A stretch of 64,000 bases of DNA from Trichobilharzia szidati (GCA_944472155.2 OX235277.1:21152804-21216803); one strand, 5' to 3'. Positions 1 through 13,519 are shown, numbered from the stretch's first letter. The notes: generated from the letters alone by a model not told the origin. Made by a program: numbers and translations.

Positions 1-3000
1 CCTAATGTTATATAAGTCTGTCACCTACATTCAACTGAAGCATTTATCTATGTGTGTTAAATATAGTGATCATCATCATGGAGTGGTTGACATTTGAGTA
101 ATTTTTCCAGTTGTTACTCAATTGTGAGATATATCCCTAAGACTTCAACGGATGTCTTGTTTTTTCTGTTATCTCGTCCAATTAAATACAAAAGTTGAAT
201 GAAAGAAGCTTTGAAATTACACCACATGACTTGTAAATGAAACCATGTTCAAGAAATATAATATTCTCCGTCATCCTTGAGATACTGAATAGTCATGAAC
301 TACGTGATTAGACGATTGCTGAATTAGTTCATTTCCTCACTCTTTGAATAATATTCTGTTAATAAATCGTTGTGACATCGAATATTAGTAAAAGTGATTT
401 GAAGACCAAGGGACACGTTACTGGTGTAGTCTTTTCGACATTTTGGAACGGGTGAATCTTGTTTCTTTTGAGAAAGTAATGCGTGCCATAAAGCCACTTT
501 TAAAATTTCTGTCAGTTTTATTGATGTAAAGTTACGTATTGTGTAATATACGCCATAAGTTATTGCATAGAGAACATGCTAATTCTCCTCGTTACGTACC
601 ACAAATAAGCAGTAATTATAACCTGTCTGAATTTTAAGGCTGAAAATATTCTCCGAATATATTAAGAAACAGGAACGTATCATGGCTACGAAAATTTATG
701 GTAGTTCACCTACTTTCAACTCATCGTGACACAAGAATGTTAAAAATGTAGTCATATTTGATACTTTCTTGCTGGTTCACATCCAGTTTTTGCCGGCCAT
801 GCCTTATTAATCATTTAATTACATCATGATGAAAGAAGTCTTTCAGTGTGACATAAAACTGATGAAGAAATTGCAGAAAGTGGGAACAATGGGAACGGAA
901 ACAGAAGACTGAAGAATGTCATTCTGAAACGCACGAGATCTCAAAGTGTAAAATGTATGTTTGTCCATCTTTTTAACATGAAAATATCACAAGAAAATCA
1001 ATAACAAGAGGTGAGGTGAATAAAGAGACAAATGTCGAGCACAGGTGTGAAATGATTATGATATTTACAAAGAGCCGAGTTACTAAACTTGCATTATGTA
1101 TGCATATGCTTCACCTCAGGTGATCAAATTGGTCTATAATCATTCAATTAAATGAATTTTCTTGAGTGCCACCAAATGTCAAAATAAGACTTCCATCACG
1201 AAATTAATTAGCTTCATATGGTTTTAAAATCAAACAATAACAATTAATGTTTCATCTGTCAAAAATGAATGAATCAGAATGAAACATATATTTTCTCAAC
1301 ATATTGACTGCAAGTAATCAAGATTACTACCACTGAATTAATCACAGTTGAAGGAATTCACTCAGGCTGTTTACTTTATTAAATGTGTTGTAGAGCAGCC
1401 ACTTACTTAATGTCACCGTCTGAGGCATGAATTCGTAAGAATCTGTTTGCCTAATACTGTTTCAAATTTGAAAAATTACTTAAGAGGGTTTACTTTTTTA
1501 CATGCAAAACTAGACCGTGTAAATCTCAGCGAACTTGAATTAGTGTGTTAAGAAAGTGTACTCAGCACTTTTTTCTAACTCGGCCTTGCTAGTTAATCGC
1601 GAGAAAAGGCATACTTTCTTCTAGTACTCTTTGTTCCTCGCCACTGGGAGCACAGCATTCCACTCTTTCCATTCACATTACATAACTAACATTACTGGTC
1701 CTACGTGGCAGATTTTTGTTCAAAGAAGCAAATTCTCCTGATTTCTGTTCTACATATATTTTTAGTGGAATTCCAGTCGCTGCTTACGAAGAATGCTATT
1801 GTATTTTCTTTTGTTAACCAGTCAGAATTTTACTAACGTTTCAGGCCTCAAAACATTCATGAACACAGCGCACTACTCATAAGTAGTTCGACTGTTGCCT
1901 TCAATAATCTAATGAAATGAGCCAGCAATCATTATGGCAAATGCATGATATTTATGAGAAAAAGTTATTATTCAAATTACATAAGCATAAATGGCTGCTG
2001 TTCCCTACAATTTTAGTCAGTTGGAACAATCTACTAATTAGTCAGTGAATACATCACATCAGACAATATAGAAATATTGTCTTAGCATTAACTGAAGGCC
2101 CAGGTGTATACTGTGTTGATCACAAAATGCTTGGAAAAAATAAGTGTTCGAATCAACACATTCCGCAGTTTTGTAGAAATTTTGGAATGATACAACCACT
2201 GAGTTCTTCAGTACTTGTCTATTACAGATCTCATCCCATCTTTAGTTGTATATGGTACATATTGGTAGAGTTATGTTGGGCGTAGTACCCAAGCACGTCG
2301 ATAGCATGTCTCTTAGCACCTATAACAATCTTTCAAATCCCAAGAAATAACTACCTGAAGCTTTAGTTAGTAATGTCCACTAAGTGCTCAAAACAGAGAT
2401 ACTTACTATGACTGGTTTTGAACAAGCACATTGCGAGAATAGGTAGCGCTAGATCCCAAGGGAAGTAAGTAAACCATGCAATATGAAGGTTTGAAAAGGA
2501 AAGTATCAATAATTGATTCTGAGGAATTTGGTGGCTTTTTTATTTGTCTGGTTCTTAATTAGACGAGACCAGTGTAAGATTAGACTGAAGACTTTGAGTT
2601 GCGACAGGTTCCGCTTTGTGAAGTGGAGAAATGTCGGTACCACTGACGACATTTTGCGTTTATTTTGAAATAAAATCAGGAAATTAATGTTCCAAAATAA
2701 ATAAGTCACCGATTTTATAATTAACTGAATATAATACTCACTTATTAGGATAACGCACGAAAGAATAAACAGATGCACTAGAATTGCAAGGAAAGCAACA
2801 ACGAGAAGTAATATTTAATAAATTAACAGAATAAATGCAAACTTCAGGACAAAGATATTGATCTATGGAATAAGAGATGGTAATTACAAAGTTAGATGAA
2901 ATCTCTAATACAACCAAAAATATTATCTACCGTCAGCCTTGGTAAAAAAATATCATTTTATACAGTCGAAAATCTACTAGTATTGATGAACACATTGAAT

Positions 3001-3150
3001 GAGAATTTCTAATAAGCAAACCAATTTAATTAATACTTGAACACAGTAAATTTCAAGTAAAGAAATACCGAGTTCAATATACTTCAATCTCAAACAAAAT
3101 TAAAAAAAGCCTAGTAAGAAACTGCGGTCTACATACAGGAAAATAATTTC
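1..3150. other. Non-coding stretch, nothing recognised
   Basis: AT-rich DNA with frequent stops in all frames. I saw no convincing exon, RNA gene, transposon motif or long repeat here. Confidence 0.5.
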
Positions 3151-4226
3151 ATAATGAACATGTTATTAATTGTCAGTTTCGATTCAACAAAATAATATAA
3201 GATTGCACAAGTGTAAGACTGGAAATATCTCAGTGATTGATCAACCATATTACGTTTCATAGATTTGTTATTATTAAACTGCGAAAGAAATTGCTTAGTG
3301 AAAGGATCTTCAATTCAAAAGATATTTGACTTCGAAAAAAATGCCTGAAGTGCTTTGCTTCTATTGGATGAAGAAGCGTTTTCAGTATGAAGCCTTCATG
3401 TCGATGAATGAATAATTGGCTACTAAGTGAATTTCAGCATCGTTGATTTATATTTTGGGAATATATTATTATCATTTCTCACACAAAATACACCCTGCTG
3501 TGTTTGAATTCTAGAGGGAGATTAGTTATTTCAAACATGAAATTAAAAGTTTTGGGTGGTGAATATGTTTCACTGAAGTGAATATGATGAATAGAGTTTG
3601 CTGATTTGATCGATACACGGAATTGCATGCTTCTCACAGGGAAAAGAAATAAAATTGTGGACTTACTCGCCGATAGATATACATGCTTCACTGGTTCGTT
3701 GTTTCGCTCCAGTCACAATTCATTCTTAACAGTATAAGTTGCGAATCCTAGATTTTCTGCGTTCAGCCATTTGAAATCAATATTAATGGTCTTTCACAAA
3801 AATTCAATCATGAAATCAATTTTGTTCATTTCATCGGTTGTGTTTTACGCTTCGTGAATACATATTTTTCTTCAGATGTGTTTTGACTTTATCTTTGTTT
3901 TACAAAAAAATTGGAGATAAAACTAGGTTAAAATATTTAGAATTAGTTGTAAACTGAGAGTTCTACTGCTAATCGAATAGCAGGGCGTATCCAGTAGACT
4001 TACATTCACTCTTTCAAACGTTATTCTGTTTTCACCAAATTTGGTTTACCTTTCGATGAAAATGTATGAGATTTGCACCATTTGAACAGAAAAATATCTT
4101 ACATTTACTGTGTGTTAGATGAGAATAGTCAATTGAGCAATCCTTGGAAGATGAGCGCAATGGTTCGAAAATAGTTCACCGCGACTCCTGGCAGAGGAGA
4201 CTAAATATACAAGGTGAATGACTGTA

Positions 4227-4439
4227 TCATTCAAGATTTGATAATAAGTGGTGTACGTGCACGAAGAATGAATTGAACGACTTTTTCAGAAAGAGAGAAT
4301 AAGAAGTTCTGGAGTAATTTTCTGGTTCGATTTGACTGTAGGCTTCTAAGCGTAAAAACCTTTTTTCTAATTTACTTTGATTTGAATTGTGTAGTATCAT
4401 CTTGACATTACAAAGAAATCCGAAATCGGAGGAACACAT
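4227..4439 (-). other. Open frame shared with the duplicate (candidate exon, unknown)
   Basis: A 70-codon open frame on the minus strand whose last 55 or so codons are kept in frame in the sister copy (9100-9315). Between copies I count about three synonymous and five non-synonymous changes over the shared part, so there is no clear sign of selection on protein. The shared part is polar at first (Glu, Asn, Ser, Arg) and ends in a Phe/His-rich tail. No domain is recognised. It may be chance conservation in a young duplicate. Confidence 0.15.
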
Positions 4440-5338
4440 GCATTTTAAAGTTAACGAAATGCGGCTTATCTTCCGTTTTCAGTGCACTAAATCCTTTGTG
4501 AAAGTTTGTTCGTAGTGAAATCAGAGATTGAGTAGATATTAATGCGAAGATATACAGCTCAATCTACCTCGGTTCTGAGAATTCTTCAAGTTTAGGAAAT
4601 ACACCAAAGATTATTTGGAATTCCACAATCCAATTCCCATCCAACTTGTCAGTTCTTCATGAAAATCTTCGTGTTTGCTAGGTATGATAGATAAGTGAAC
4701 TAATAATTTCATTAATATTAAATATATATTTCTTTGACAACTTTGCGGTCCAGCATATGTCTGTCTTCGTATTCACTGCATTTTCCTCATGGCTTATCTG
4801 ACTACAGGTATAGCGAAGGCTGTCGTAGTACTCCTACTATCTCCTAAAACGTTCTATTCGCCTGAGTGAACAATGGCGTATATTTTCTGTTATCAGTAAT
4901 CTGAGAATCCATTTCAGTTCAGTGTTCATCTACTAATTTCAAACCAGGAAGTTTTAAAACTGGTATGGGTGGAGCAAACGTCTTAGAACTCTGAAAGTCA
5001 CAAAATAATGACAATAACTACCTGAATCTCACATTGTTCCTGTCACAATAGAACTTTGAGGCTATAATGACTTAATGTTTCCACGAATGAGATATCTAGT
5101 TGCTTCTGTAAATTTTCTCTAGAGAGACAAAACCTAATTCAAAACTTAATTGGATTTCCATATAGTGGAATATTATTATTCGTGTCCAACTGATTTGCTT
5201 GAGAAGTTTTGATAGTCGTGATCCCACGTTTCTAAAATACACAGCAAATATGACCAATCGAAATTAAAATGCAATCCAAACAAAGTGGTGTTTCACAAAA
5301 GAGAGAAATAGCCATTATTTCGAGTGAAATAAGCTTAC

Positions 5339-5672
5339 CAATCTGATTCCAGTACAAGAATTTTGCGCATTGTGTCGAACTCTGGTTTTCTCTGGATCCG
5401 TCTTTTTCTCATTAGGTTAACTTAAATGTCTTGGACTGTATTTATCTGTATCCCAATTTTTCCAGATAAGGAGCCGAATATTACCGGTAGGGCTCTCGAC
5501 ACTGTTGAGTCTGCATCCTGTCTTTAACCACTTACGTGCTGATTTTCGCAATAAATATCTTCAAACCTCTATTAATTGCTCCATGGATTGAAGATTTCAT
5601 ATCATAGTCGATGTTAATCTTTGCAGTCATTCAACCTTCGCTGTCTTCGTTTGTAAACTGATCTTCTGATAT
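5339..5672 (-). pseudogene. Broken copy of the 10811-11161 candidate exon
   Basis: Counterpart of the minus-strand exon candidate in duplication copy 2. The donor (CAGATTG before GTAAGC, 5333-5338) and the first roughly 20 codons after the acceptor are conserved. The frame is then interrupted by several stops and by indels that make the length 334 nt, not a multiple of three. This is consistent with one daughter decaying after duplication. If the copy 2 exon is not real, this is simply non-coding DNA. Confidence 0.35.
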
Positions 5673-8600
5673 CTGATGACGGCTATTTCTTACTTTATTT
5701 TTCGTTTCTTCCTAAAGCGGATATGCTGATTTCCTTCCAGCTAATTTTTCAGACATTTGGTGTTCCTCTCCGCCAGTTAGCTTCCTGTTCTTCACGCTAC
5801 AAAGTGGCAAGCACTAGACTGTATGCACTGATTGTTAAAAAAGATGAAATATCTGGATTCTCCTCTGTCGGTCAATGCGTGCTTATGAACTTATTACGAA
5901 TATTAAACTTCAGGGTTTTGAGCACGATTTATTCTAAAACGAAGTGACAATGTTCTTCTAAGTTATCTTCAAACTTAAAAGTAGTGAATGTGTGAAGAAT
6001 GTAATGTCTCCACACAAAAGAAAAAAATGAAAGGGTTTGGAGGCATTGCAAAAATATTTACAAAACCTCTAGTATCGAATGCTCTGATCAAATTTTGAAT
6101 TTTGATTTTATTATTTTCACAAATCGCTTATTTCTCCCAGGGTTTCAGATGTATTTTGAAATTTGATTCTGTAGAAATCTATAAGATAGGCTTGATATCG
6201 TCTTATCTCACTTTATTGTAAAATAAAATCTCTCATATAAATAAAATCAAAAACAAAGTCGAAAGCTGTCACATTTACTCAGTTAAATTTCTTAAGATTT
6301 TATGTAATATGCTTTGACTGAAAATGAAATCTGCAGATATTTGATTCTTTAGAACAATCAGTACATGAATTTTACTGTCAATGTGTAGCTTAAGTAAAAA
6401 CTGATTAATCGATGGAGTACGTGAATGTCCTTGCAAACAACGGTAGTTTTTATCGAATGATTCTAGGGATCAGAGGTTTTGTCTTTTTTATTTCGCACTA
6501 CTTTTTCGAGTTGAGTGGTAGATTAGGTATGCGAAATTAGTGCTAGTAGCAATGACAAACTAAATGATTTAGCATCAACGTCATGAAATTTCATCATAAA
6601 CTAGGAGTTTATCCGACATCATTCGTTACCTCAGGGACCTTCATCATTTATAACTAACTTAAATGGAGTAGACTGATTCCTAATTGTTGATGACCCTACA
6701 GTTTCAGTGTTATGTTCATCATAAAGGCCAACTCAGCTGAAAGGAGAGGGGAAATCATGCCAGGCTCATTTCTTGTATCCTTTTTATAAGTAACGAGTTA
6801 ACAAAACGCATGAAAACACTCAAAAAAAATAACAGGAATGTTAACTACAGTTTTCTACAGGGTTATATTTTCTTTCAGTCATTTGGGTGGAATTCAGTGG
6901 TCGATGAAACTTTGCCTCACAGGTGACGTCTTTAAATCACTAGTTGACGGAATTGACAACTATTGAGCCACGATGCGTCATTCAAATATATTACTACTAG
7001 ACAAATACCGACTCGCATTCATTGGATCACAGAAGTTTTCTGAAATCTGTATTTCGAGTTGATCCTTTTGTTGGAAGGTTTTAATACATTCCACTAGTGA
7101 CAGTTTATATTTTTTGCCGAAATACTTTCATCTCCAAATCGCTCGAAGTCATAGTAGCTATTCACCGCAGTTCTGTAGGAAGCTTTGATATGTTTTGTTA
7201 GTTGGTTAATAACAGATCACTCACTGACCAGCAGCATACATGAAAAACAGATTATGCTATAACACACATTAAAGCCTTTACAAATAATCTGTAGTTGACT
7301 GAGGTGTTTAGGATTCAATGATAATTTAATCCTGTGAAGTCGTCTCATTTCATAGTTCACATTCAATATCACACACCAGTTTTCACGTACGAACATGCAT
7401 TCGTAGCGTGGAGTAGTTGATCTTTGCATCTAAATGTCCACAAATACAGATGGGCGTATACAACATTATTCTGAGTCTATAGCAATTAGGCCTCATTTTG
7501 TGTGAAAAATCAATTTCTCTTAATCTGAGCATACACTTCAATAGTAATAACCGAATTCACTCATGAGACTAGTGTCAATTATGACATCTCTTCTCTAAAA
7601 ATACACTATTATCTTCTTGATTGTGTTTGACTTTCCACTTATTTCATTTTTATGTGAACTGCCTGTTGCAGATTTAAACTTTTCAGATGAACTCTGTCTT
7701 GTAATAATGCTATTTAGTCAGCTTCATGTGAGCATTTATTTTGGTGTTAAATCTTGATATTTAATGTATTCAGACGCGTATACACTGATCGCTTATTCCT
7801 CCTTTGTCTTTCTTTGCACTGTAGTAGGAATGTGGTTTCAAGTGATGGCTTGAAGTGATCTGCATAATAACTGTATATTACGAAAATGCAGGTGTGCATT
7901 GAATCTGCCTTTCATTAGATTATACCTACTGCCTTTCAGAGACATAAAATGTATCGTTTCTTCTAAAGTACTCAAAATACGCGAGGAATTTGGAAATTGG
8001 GTAAAGTATAATGAACGTGTTATTAATTGTCAGTTTCAATTCATCAATAAATATAAGATTGTACAAATGTGAAACTGAAAATATCTTAGGGATTGATTGA
8101 TCATATTGCGTATCATAGTTTTCTTATTAATAAACTGCGAAAAAAAGCTTAAAGAAAGGACCTTCAATTTAAAAGATATTTGAATTCGAAAAGAATGCCT
8201 GAAGTGTCTTGATTCTATAGGATGAAGAAGCGTTTTTAGTATATCGCCTTCATATAGATGAAAAGATAATTGGTTACTAAGCGAATTTCAGCATCGTTCA
8301 ATTATATCTTAGGAATGTAATGATATCAGTTTTACACAAAATACACTCTGCTGTGTGTGAATTCTAGAGGGAGATTGGTTATTTTAAACGTTAAATTAAA
8401 AGACTTGGATGGTGAATATGTTTCACTGAAGTGAATGTAATGAATAGAGACTGCTGATTTGAACGATACACGGACTTCATTTGATATACAAATTATATGG
8501 TTCTCAGAGGGAAAAGAAATAAAATTGTGGACTTACTCGCCGATAGATATACATGCTTTACTGGTTTGCTGTTTCGCGCCAGTCACACTCCATTCTTAGC

Positions 8601-9099
8601 GGTATAAGTTGCGAACCCTGGATTTTCTGCGTTCAGCTATTTTAAATCAATATCACTACTCTTTCAACAACAATTCAATCATGAAGTCAATTTTGTTCAT
8701 TTCAGCGCTTATCTTTTACGTTTCGTGAATATATATTTTTCTTCAGATGTGTTTTGACTTTCTTTTTTGTTCTACAAAAATTGAAGGTAAAACTGGGTTA
8801 AATTATTTAGAATTAGTTGTAAACTGAGAGTTCTACTGCTAATCGAATAGCAGGGCGTGTCCAGTAGACTTACATTCACTCTTTCAAACGTTATTCTGTT
8901 TTCACCGAATTTGGTTTACCTTTCGATGAAATTGTATGAAATTTGTATCATTTGAACACAGAAATATATCTCACTTTTACTGTGTGTAAGATGAGAAGAG
9001 TCAATTGAGCAATCCACGGGGAGATGAGCGCAGTGGTTTGAAAACAGTTCGTCGCGACTCCTGACAGAGGAAGCCTAATATACAAGGTGAATGACTGTA

Positions 9100-9315
9100 T
9101 CATACAAGATTTGATAATAAGTGGTGTACGTGCACGAAGAATGAATTGAACGAATTTTTCAGAAAGAGAGAATAAGAAATTCTTGAGTAATTTTCTGGTT
9201 CGATTTGACTATAGGCTTCCAAGCGTAAAAACGTTTTTTCTAATTTACCTTGATTTGAATTGTGTAGTATCATCGTTACATGACAATTAATCCGGAATCG
9301 AAGGACCACAGGCAT
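9100..9315 (-). other. Open frame shared with the duplicate (candidate exon, unknown)
   Basis: A 71-codon minus-strand frame matching the frame at 4227-4439. The shared core contains a Glu-Ala-Tyr-Ser-Gln-Ile-Glu-Pro-Glu run. A CAAG/GTAAAT donor-like site lies inside it, so the real exon, if any, may be shorter. Function is not recognised. Confidence 0.15.
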
Positions 9316-10122
9316 TTGAAGGTTAACGAAATGCGGCTAATCTTCTGTTTTCAGTGCACTAAACCCTTCATGAAAGTTTGTTCGTAGTCAAAACAGAGAT
9401 TGGGTAGATATTAATGCGAAGGCAAAAGCTCAATCTCGCTCAATTCTCAGAATTTTTTTAAGTTTAGGAAATACACCATTGGCTGTCATACATGTATCGC
9501 TTCTCAGCGTTAATTTTGGCGTATTTTTTAATGGTTATAGAGAAAAGATTATTTGAAATTCCACAATCCCATTCCCATCAAACTTGTCAGTTCTTCATGA
9601 AAATCTTCGTGTTTTCTTGATATGATTGATAACTGAATCATTAATTTCATTAATATAAAATATGTATGTCTTAGACAACTCAGTGGTCCAACATATGCCT
9701 GTTTTCGTAATCACCACATACTCATGATTCATCTCACTACAGGTGGAGAGGACACTGTCGTCGTACTCCTGCTATCTTCTCAAACTAACTATTGGCCTGA
9801 GTGAACAAAGCGTATTTTTTATGTTTTCAGTAATCTGAGAATCCACTTCAGTTCAGTGTTCATCTACTAATTACAAACCAGGAAATTTCAAAACTGGTGT
9901 TGTGGAGCACATGTCTTGGAACTCTGAAAGTCACAAAATAATGACAAAAAATACCTGAATCTCACATGTTCCGGTCACAATAGAATTTCGAGGCTATAAT
10001 GACTTAATATTTCCTCGATTGCGAATTCTAGTAGCCTCTGAATGTTTTCTCTGCAGAGACGAAACCTTAATGTAGGGTAGTATAATTCAGTTTTATGTAG
10101 ATTTCCATGTAGTGGAATGTTA

Positions 10123-10178
10123 TTATTCGTGTCCAATTGATTTACTCGAGAAGTTTTGATAGTCGTGATCCCACACTT
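10123..10178 (-). CDS. Candidate terminal exon of a minus-strand gene
   Basis: On the minus strand a good acceptor (pyrimidine tract then TTTCAG) is followed by 2 nt completing a codon and 18 codons ending in TAA. That phase fits the phase-1 donor of the candidate exon at 10811-11161. The encoded tail includes Trp-Asp-His-Asp-Tyr-Gln-Asn-Phe-Ser-Ser-Lys-Ser. In the matching part of copy 1 (about 5170-5225) several differences are synonymous in this frame but change amino acids in the alternative, longer frame, which favours this phase. The intron between the two exons carries the palindromic insertion in copy 2. Product unknown. Confidence 0.3.
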
Positions 10179-10269
10179 CTGAAATTCAGAGCAGAGGTGA
10201 CCAATCCAGTTTGGAAAGCAATCCATACAATGTGATGCTTTCAATATATTAAATTTTCCCATAGTAAAA

Positions 10270-10756
10270 TTTAGAACAACACATGTAAGCGAACAATATT
10301 GTTTTCAATTAGATCTCATCAGGCTTAACTCTAATATACATAAGTTTACAAATACAAATTCAAATATAAAACAATCATGGTTTTTTGTCTATAGGATAAT
10401 AAGATGGTGAATATATATTGTGCAATTAGTCATAATAGTAGTAATGAAAATAATAATAATAGTATAATAATAATGGTCTTATCAATAATAAGGATGAAAA
10501 AGCAAGTCAATCTGTGATCACACGAATAATCCATCCTTATTATTGATGAGACCATTATTATTATTACTATCATTATTGTCATTACTACTATTATGACTAA
10601 TTGCACAATTTATATTCACCATCTTATTATCTTATAGACAAAAAACCATGATTGTTTTATATTTGAATTTGTATTTGTAAACTTATGTATATTAGAGTTA
10701 AGCCTGATGAGATCTAATTGAAAACAATATTGTTCACTTAAATCTGTTGTTCTAAA
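10270..10756. mobile_element. Palindromic (foldback) insertion, arms about 226 bp
   Basis: Left arm 10270-10496 and right arm 10532-10756 are nearly perfect reverse complements around a 35-bp spacer. The arms begin and end with TTTAGAACAAC and its complement. They contain an AAT-rich simple repeat toward the centre. Copy 1 of the duplication lacks the block: its sequence runs straight through near 5281, so this is an insertion after duplication. No transposase is encoded. It could be a non-autonomous foldback element, or two inverted PLE terminal repeats without an internal part. Confidence 0.8.
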
Positions 10757-10810
10757 GTGGTGTTTCACAAAAAAGAGAAATAGCCATTGTTTCGAATAAA
10801 ATAAGCTTAC

Positions 10811-11161
10811 CAATCTGAATCCACTGCAACGATTTTGCGCAAGGCGTCAACCCCTTGTATTCTCTGTATCTATCGTTTGCTAAATTGGTGAACTTAACTA
10901 TCTTGAACTGTCTTATTGTGTTCAAATATTTTCCGGATAAAGAGCTGGATATTACGTGTAGAGATCTCGAGACTGTTGTGTCTGCATCCTGTCTTGCTTT
11001 CGTTACATGTTTGCCAGAAAAAGCTTTTGATTTTTCGCAGGAAACTTCTTCAACCCTTTCTTTCTTGCTCCATGGATTCAAAAGAGCATCTCGTATTCGT
11101 TGTTTATCCTTGCAGTCGTTCAACCTTCGCTGTCTTCGTTTGTTAACTGATCTTCTGATGT
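10811..11161 (-). CDS. Candidate internal exon, unknown protein
   Basis: A 351-nt minus-strand segment open in one frame, bounded by a CAG acceptor (11162-11164) and a consensus GTAAGC donor (10805-10810). It is symmetric in phase 1 (2 nt, 116 codons, 1 nt). The encoded segment is strongly basic and polar: it starts with Arg/Lys clusters, has a central Asn-Pro-Trp-Ser-Lys-Lys-Glu motif and ends near Trp-Ile-Gln-Ile. No domain is recognised. The acceptor lacks a strong pyrimidine tract. An overlapping plus-strand open frame also exists, so the coding strand is not certain. The sister copy is broken. No upstream exon or start could be identified. Confidence 0.35.
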
Positions 11162-13519
11162 CTGATGACGGCTATTTCTTACCTTATTTTTCGTTTCTTC
11201 CTAAAGCGGTTATGTTGATTTCCTTCCAGCTAATTTTAGAGACATTCAGTGTTCTTCTCCGCATGTTAGCTCGGTGTCCTTCACGCTACAAACTGGCAAG
11301 CACTAGACTGTATGCACTGATTGTTAAAACGAATCAAATATCTGGATTCTCCACTGTCAGTCAAGGCGTGCTTATGAAAATTTTACGAAGGTTAATCTTG
11401 AGGGTATTGAACACGCTTTATTCTAAAACGAAGTGACAATGTTCTTCTAAGTTATCTTCAAACTTAAAAGTAGTGAATGTGTGAAGAATGTAATGTCTCC
11501 ACACAAAAGAAAAAAATGAAAGGGTTTGGAGGCATTGCAAAAATATTTACAAAACCTCTAGTATCGAATGCTCTGATCAAATTTTGAATTTTGATTTTAT
11601 TATTTTCACAAATCGCTTATTTCTCCCAGGGTTTCAGATGTATTTTGAAATTTGATTCTGTAGAAATCTATAAGATAGGCTTGATATCGTCTTATCTCAC
11701 TTTATTGTAAAATAAAATCTCTCATATAAATAAAATCAAAAACAAAGTCGAAAGCTGTCACATTTACTCAGTCAAATTTCTTAAGATTTTATGAAATATG
11801 CTTTGACTGAAAATGAAATCTGCAGATATTTGATTCTTTAGAACAATCAGTACATGAATTTTACTGTCAATGTGTAGCTTAAGTAAAAACTGATTAATCG
11901 ATGGAGTACGTGAATGTCCTTGCAAACAACGGTAGTTTTTATCGAATGATTCTAGGGATCAGAGGTTTTGTCTTTTTTATTTCGCACTACTTTTTCGAGT
12001 TGAGTGGTAGATTAGGTATGCGAAATTAGTGCTAGTAGCAATGACAAACTAAATGATTTAGCATCAACATCATGAAATTTCATCATAAACTAGGAGTTTA
12101 TCCGACATCATTCGTTACCTCAGGGACCTTCATCATTTATAACTAACTTAAATGGAGTAGACTGATTCCTAATTGTTGATAACACGACAGTTTCAGTGTT
12201 ATGTTCATCATAAAGGCCAACTCAGCTGAAAGGAGAGGGGAAATCATGCCAGGCTTAATTCTTGTATCATTTTCATAAACAGCGAGTTAACAAAACGCAT
12301 GAAAACACTCAAAAAATAACAGAAATGGTAACTACAGTTTTCTATAGGGTAATATTTTCATTCAGTCATTTGGTTGGAATCCAATGGTCGATGAAACTTT
12401 GCCTCACAGGTGACGTCTTTAAATCACTAGTTGACGGAATTGGCAAGTATTGAGCCACGATGCATCAACCAAATATATTACTACTAGACAAATACCGACT
12501 CGCATTCATTGGATCACAGAATGTTTCTGAAATCTGTATTTCGAGTTGATCCTTTTGTTGGAAGGTTTTAATACATTCCACTAGTGACAGTTTATATTTT
12601 TTGCCGAAATACTTTCATCTACAAATCGCTCGAAGTCATAGTAGCTATTCACCGCAGTTCTGTAGGAAGCTTTGATATGTTTTGTTAGTTGGTTAATAAC
12701 AGATCACTCACTGACCAGCAGCATACATGAAAAACAGATTATGCTATAACACACATTAAAGCCTTTACAAATAATCTGTAGTTGACTGAGGTGTTTAGGA
12801 TTCAATGATAATTTAATCCTGTGAAGTCGTCTCATTTCATAGGTCACATTCAATATCACACACCAGTTTTCACGCACGAACATGCATTCGTAGCGTGGAG
12901 TAGTTGATCTTTGCATCTAAATGTCCACAAATACAGATGGGCGTATACAACATTATTCTGAGTCTATAGCAATTAGGCCTCATTTTGTGTGAAAAATCAA
13001 TTTCTCTTAATCTGAGCATACACTTCAATAGTAATAACCGAATTCACTCATGAGACTAGTGTCAATTATGACATTTCTTCTCTAAAAATACACTATTATC
13101 TTCTTGATTGTGTTTGACTTTCCACTTATTTCATTTTTATGTGAACTGCCTGTTGCAGATTTAAACTTTTCAGATGAACTCTGTCTTGTAATAATGCTAT
13201 TTAGTCAGCTTCATGTGAGCATTTATTTTGGTGTTAAATCTTGATATTTAATGTATTCAGACGCGTATACTCTGATCGCTTATTCTTCCTTCGTCTTTCT
13301 TTGTACCTCATAGAATTGTGAAGAATGCGCTGTCATAGGAATGTGTTTTCAAGTGACAGCATTAATAGACTTTTATATTAACTGTCTATTATAACAATGC
13401 AGAAGTGCCTTGAATCTGGCATTCAATATCTAATACCTCTTGGTTTTCGACAGACCTTGAATTCATGGTTTCTTCTATCTTACTCAAAATACGCTAGGGA
13501 TTTCACAATTGGGTAAAGC

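Larger units (their letters stand above)
3151..8005. repeat. Tandem segmental duplication, copy 1
   Basis: This block aligns end to end with 8006-13519. Similarity is uneven. 3151-5940 resembles 8006-11430 with many scattered substitutions and indels, 5941-7780 is almost identical to 11434-13275, and 7780-8005 is again clearly diverged from 13276-13519. Short open frames recur at matching minus-strand places in both copies (4227-4439 with 9100-9315, and 7217-7429 with 12704-12916). The second pair lies in the near-identical segment, so its conservation carries no information about function. Confidence 0.85.
8006..13519. repeat. Tandem segmental duplication, copy 2
   Basis: Sister of 3151-8005, about 650 bp longer. 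The extra length is mainly a palindromic insertion (10270-10756) and a block of about 65 bp near 9479-9542 that copy 1 lacks. The junction with copy 1 is head-to-tail: the sequence near 8009 restarts the one at 3153. After about 13519 the similarity ends. Confidence 0.85.

Noticed and set aside
10855..11436. 193-codon plus-strand open frame, the longest in the window
   Set aside because: Hydrophobic and unlike any family I know; between the duplicates the substitutions in its alignable part (5723-5947) are mostly amino-acid changing and the rest is broken. It overlaps the minus-strand exon candidate with splice sites. Probably a shadow frame.
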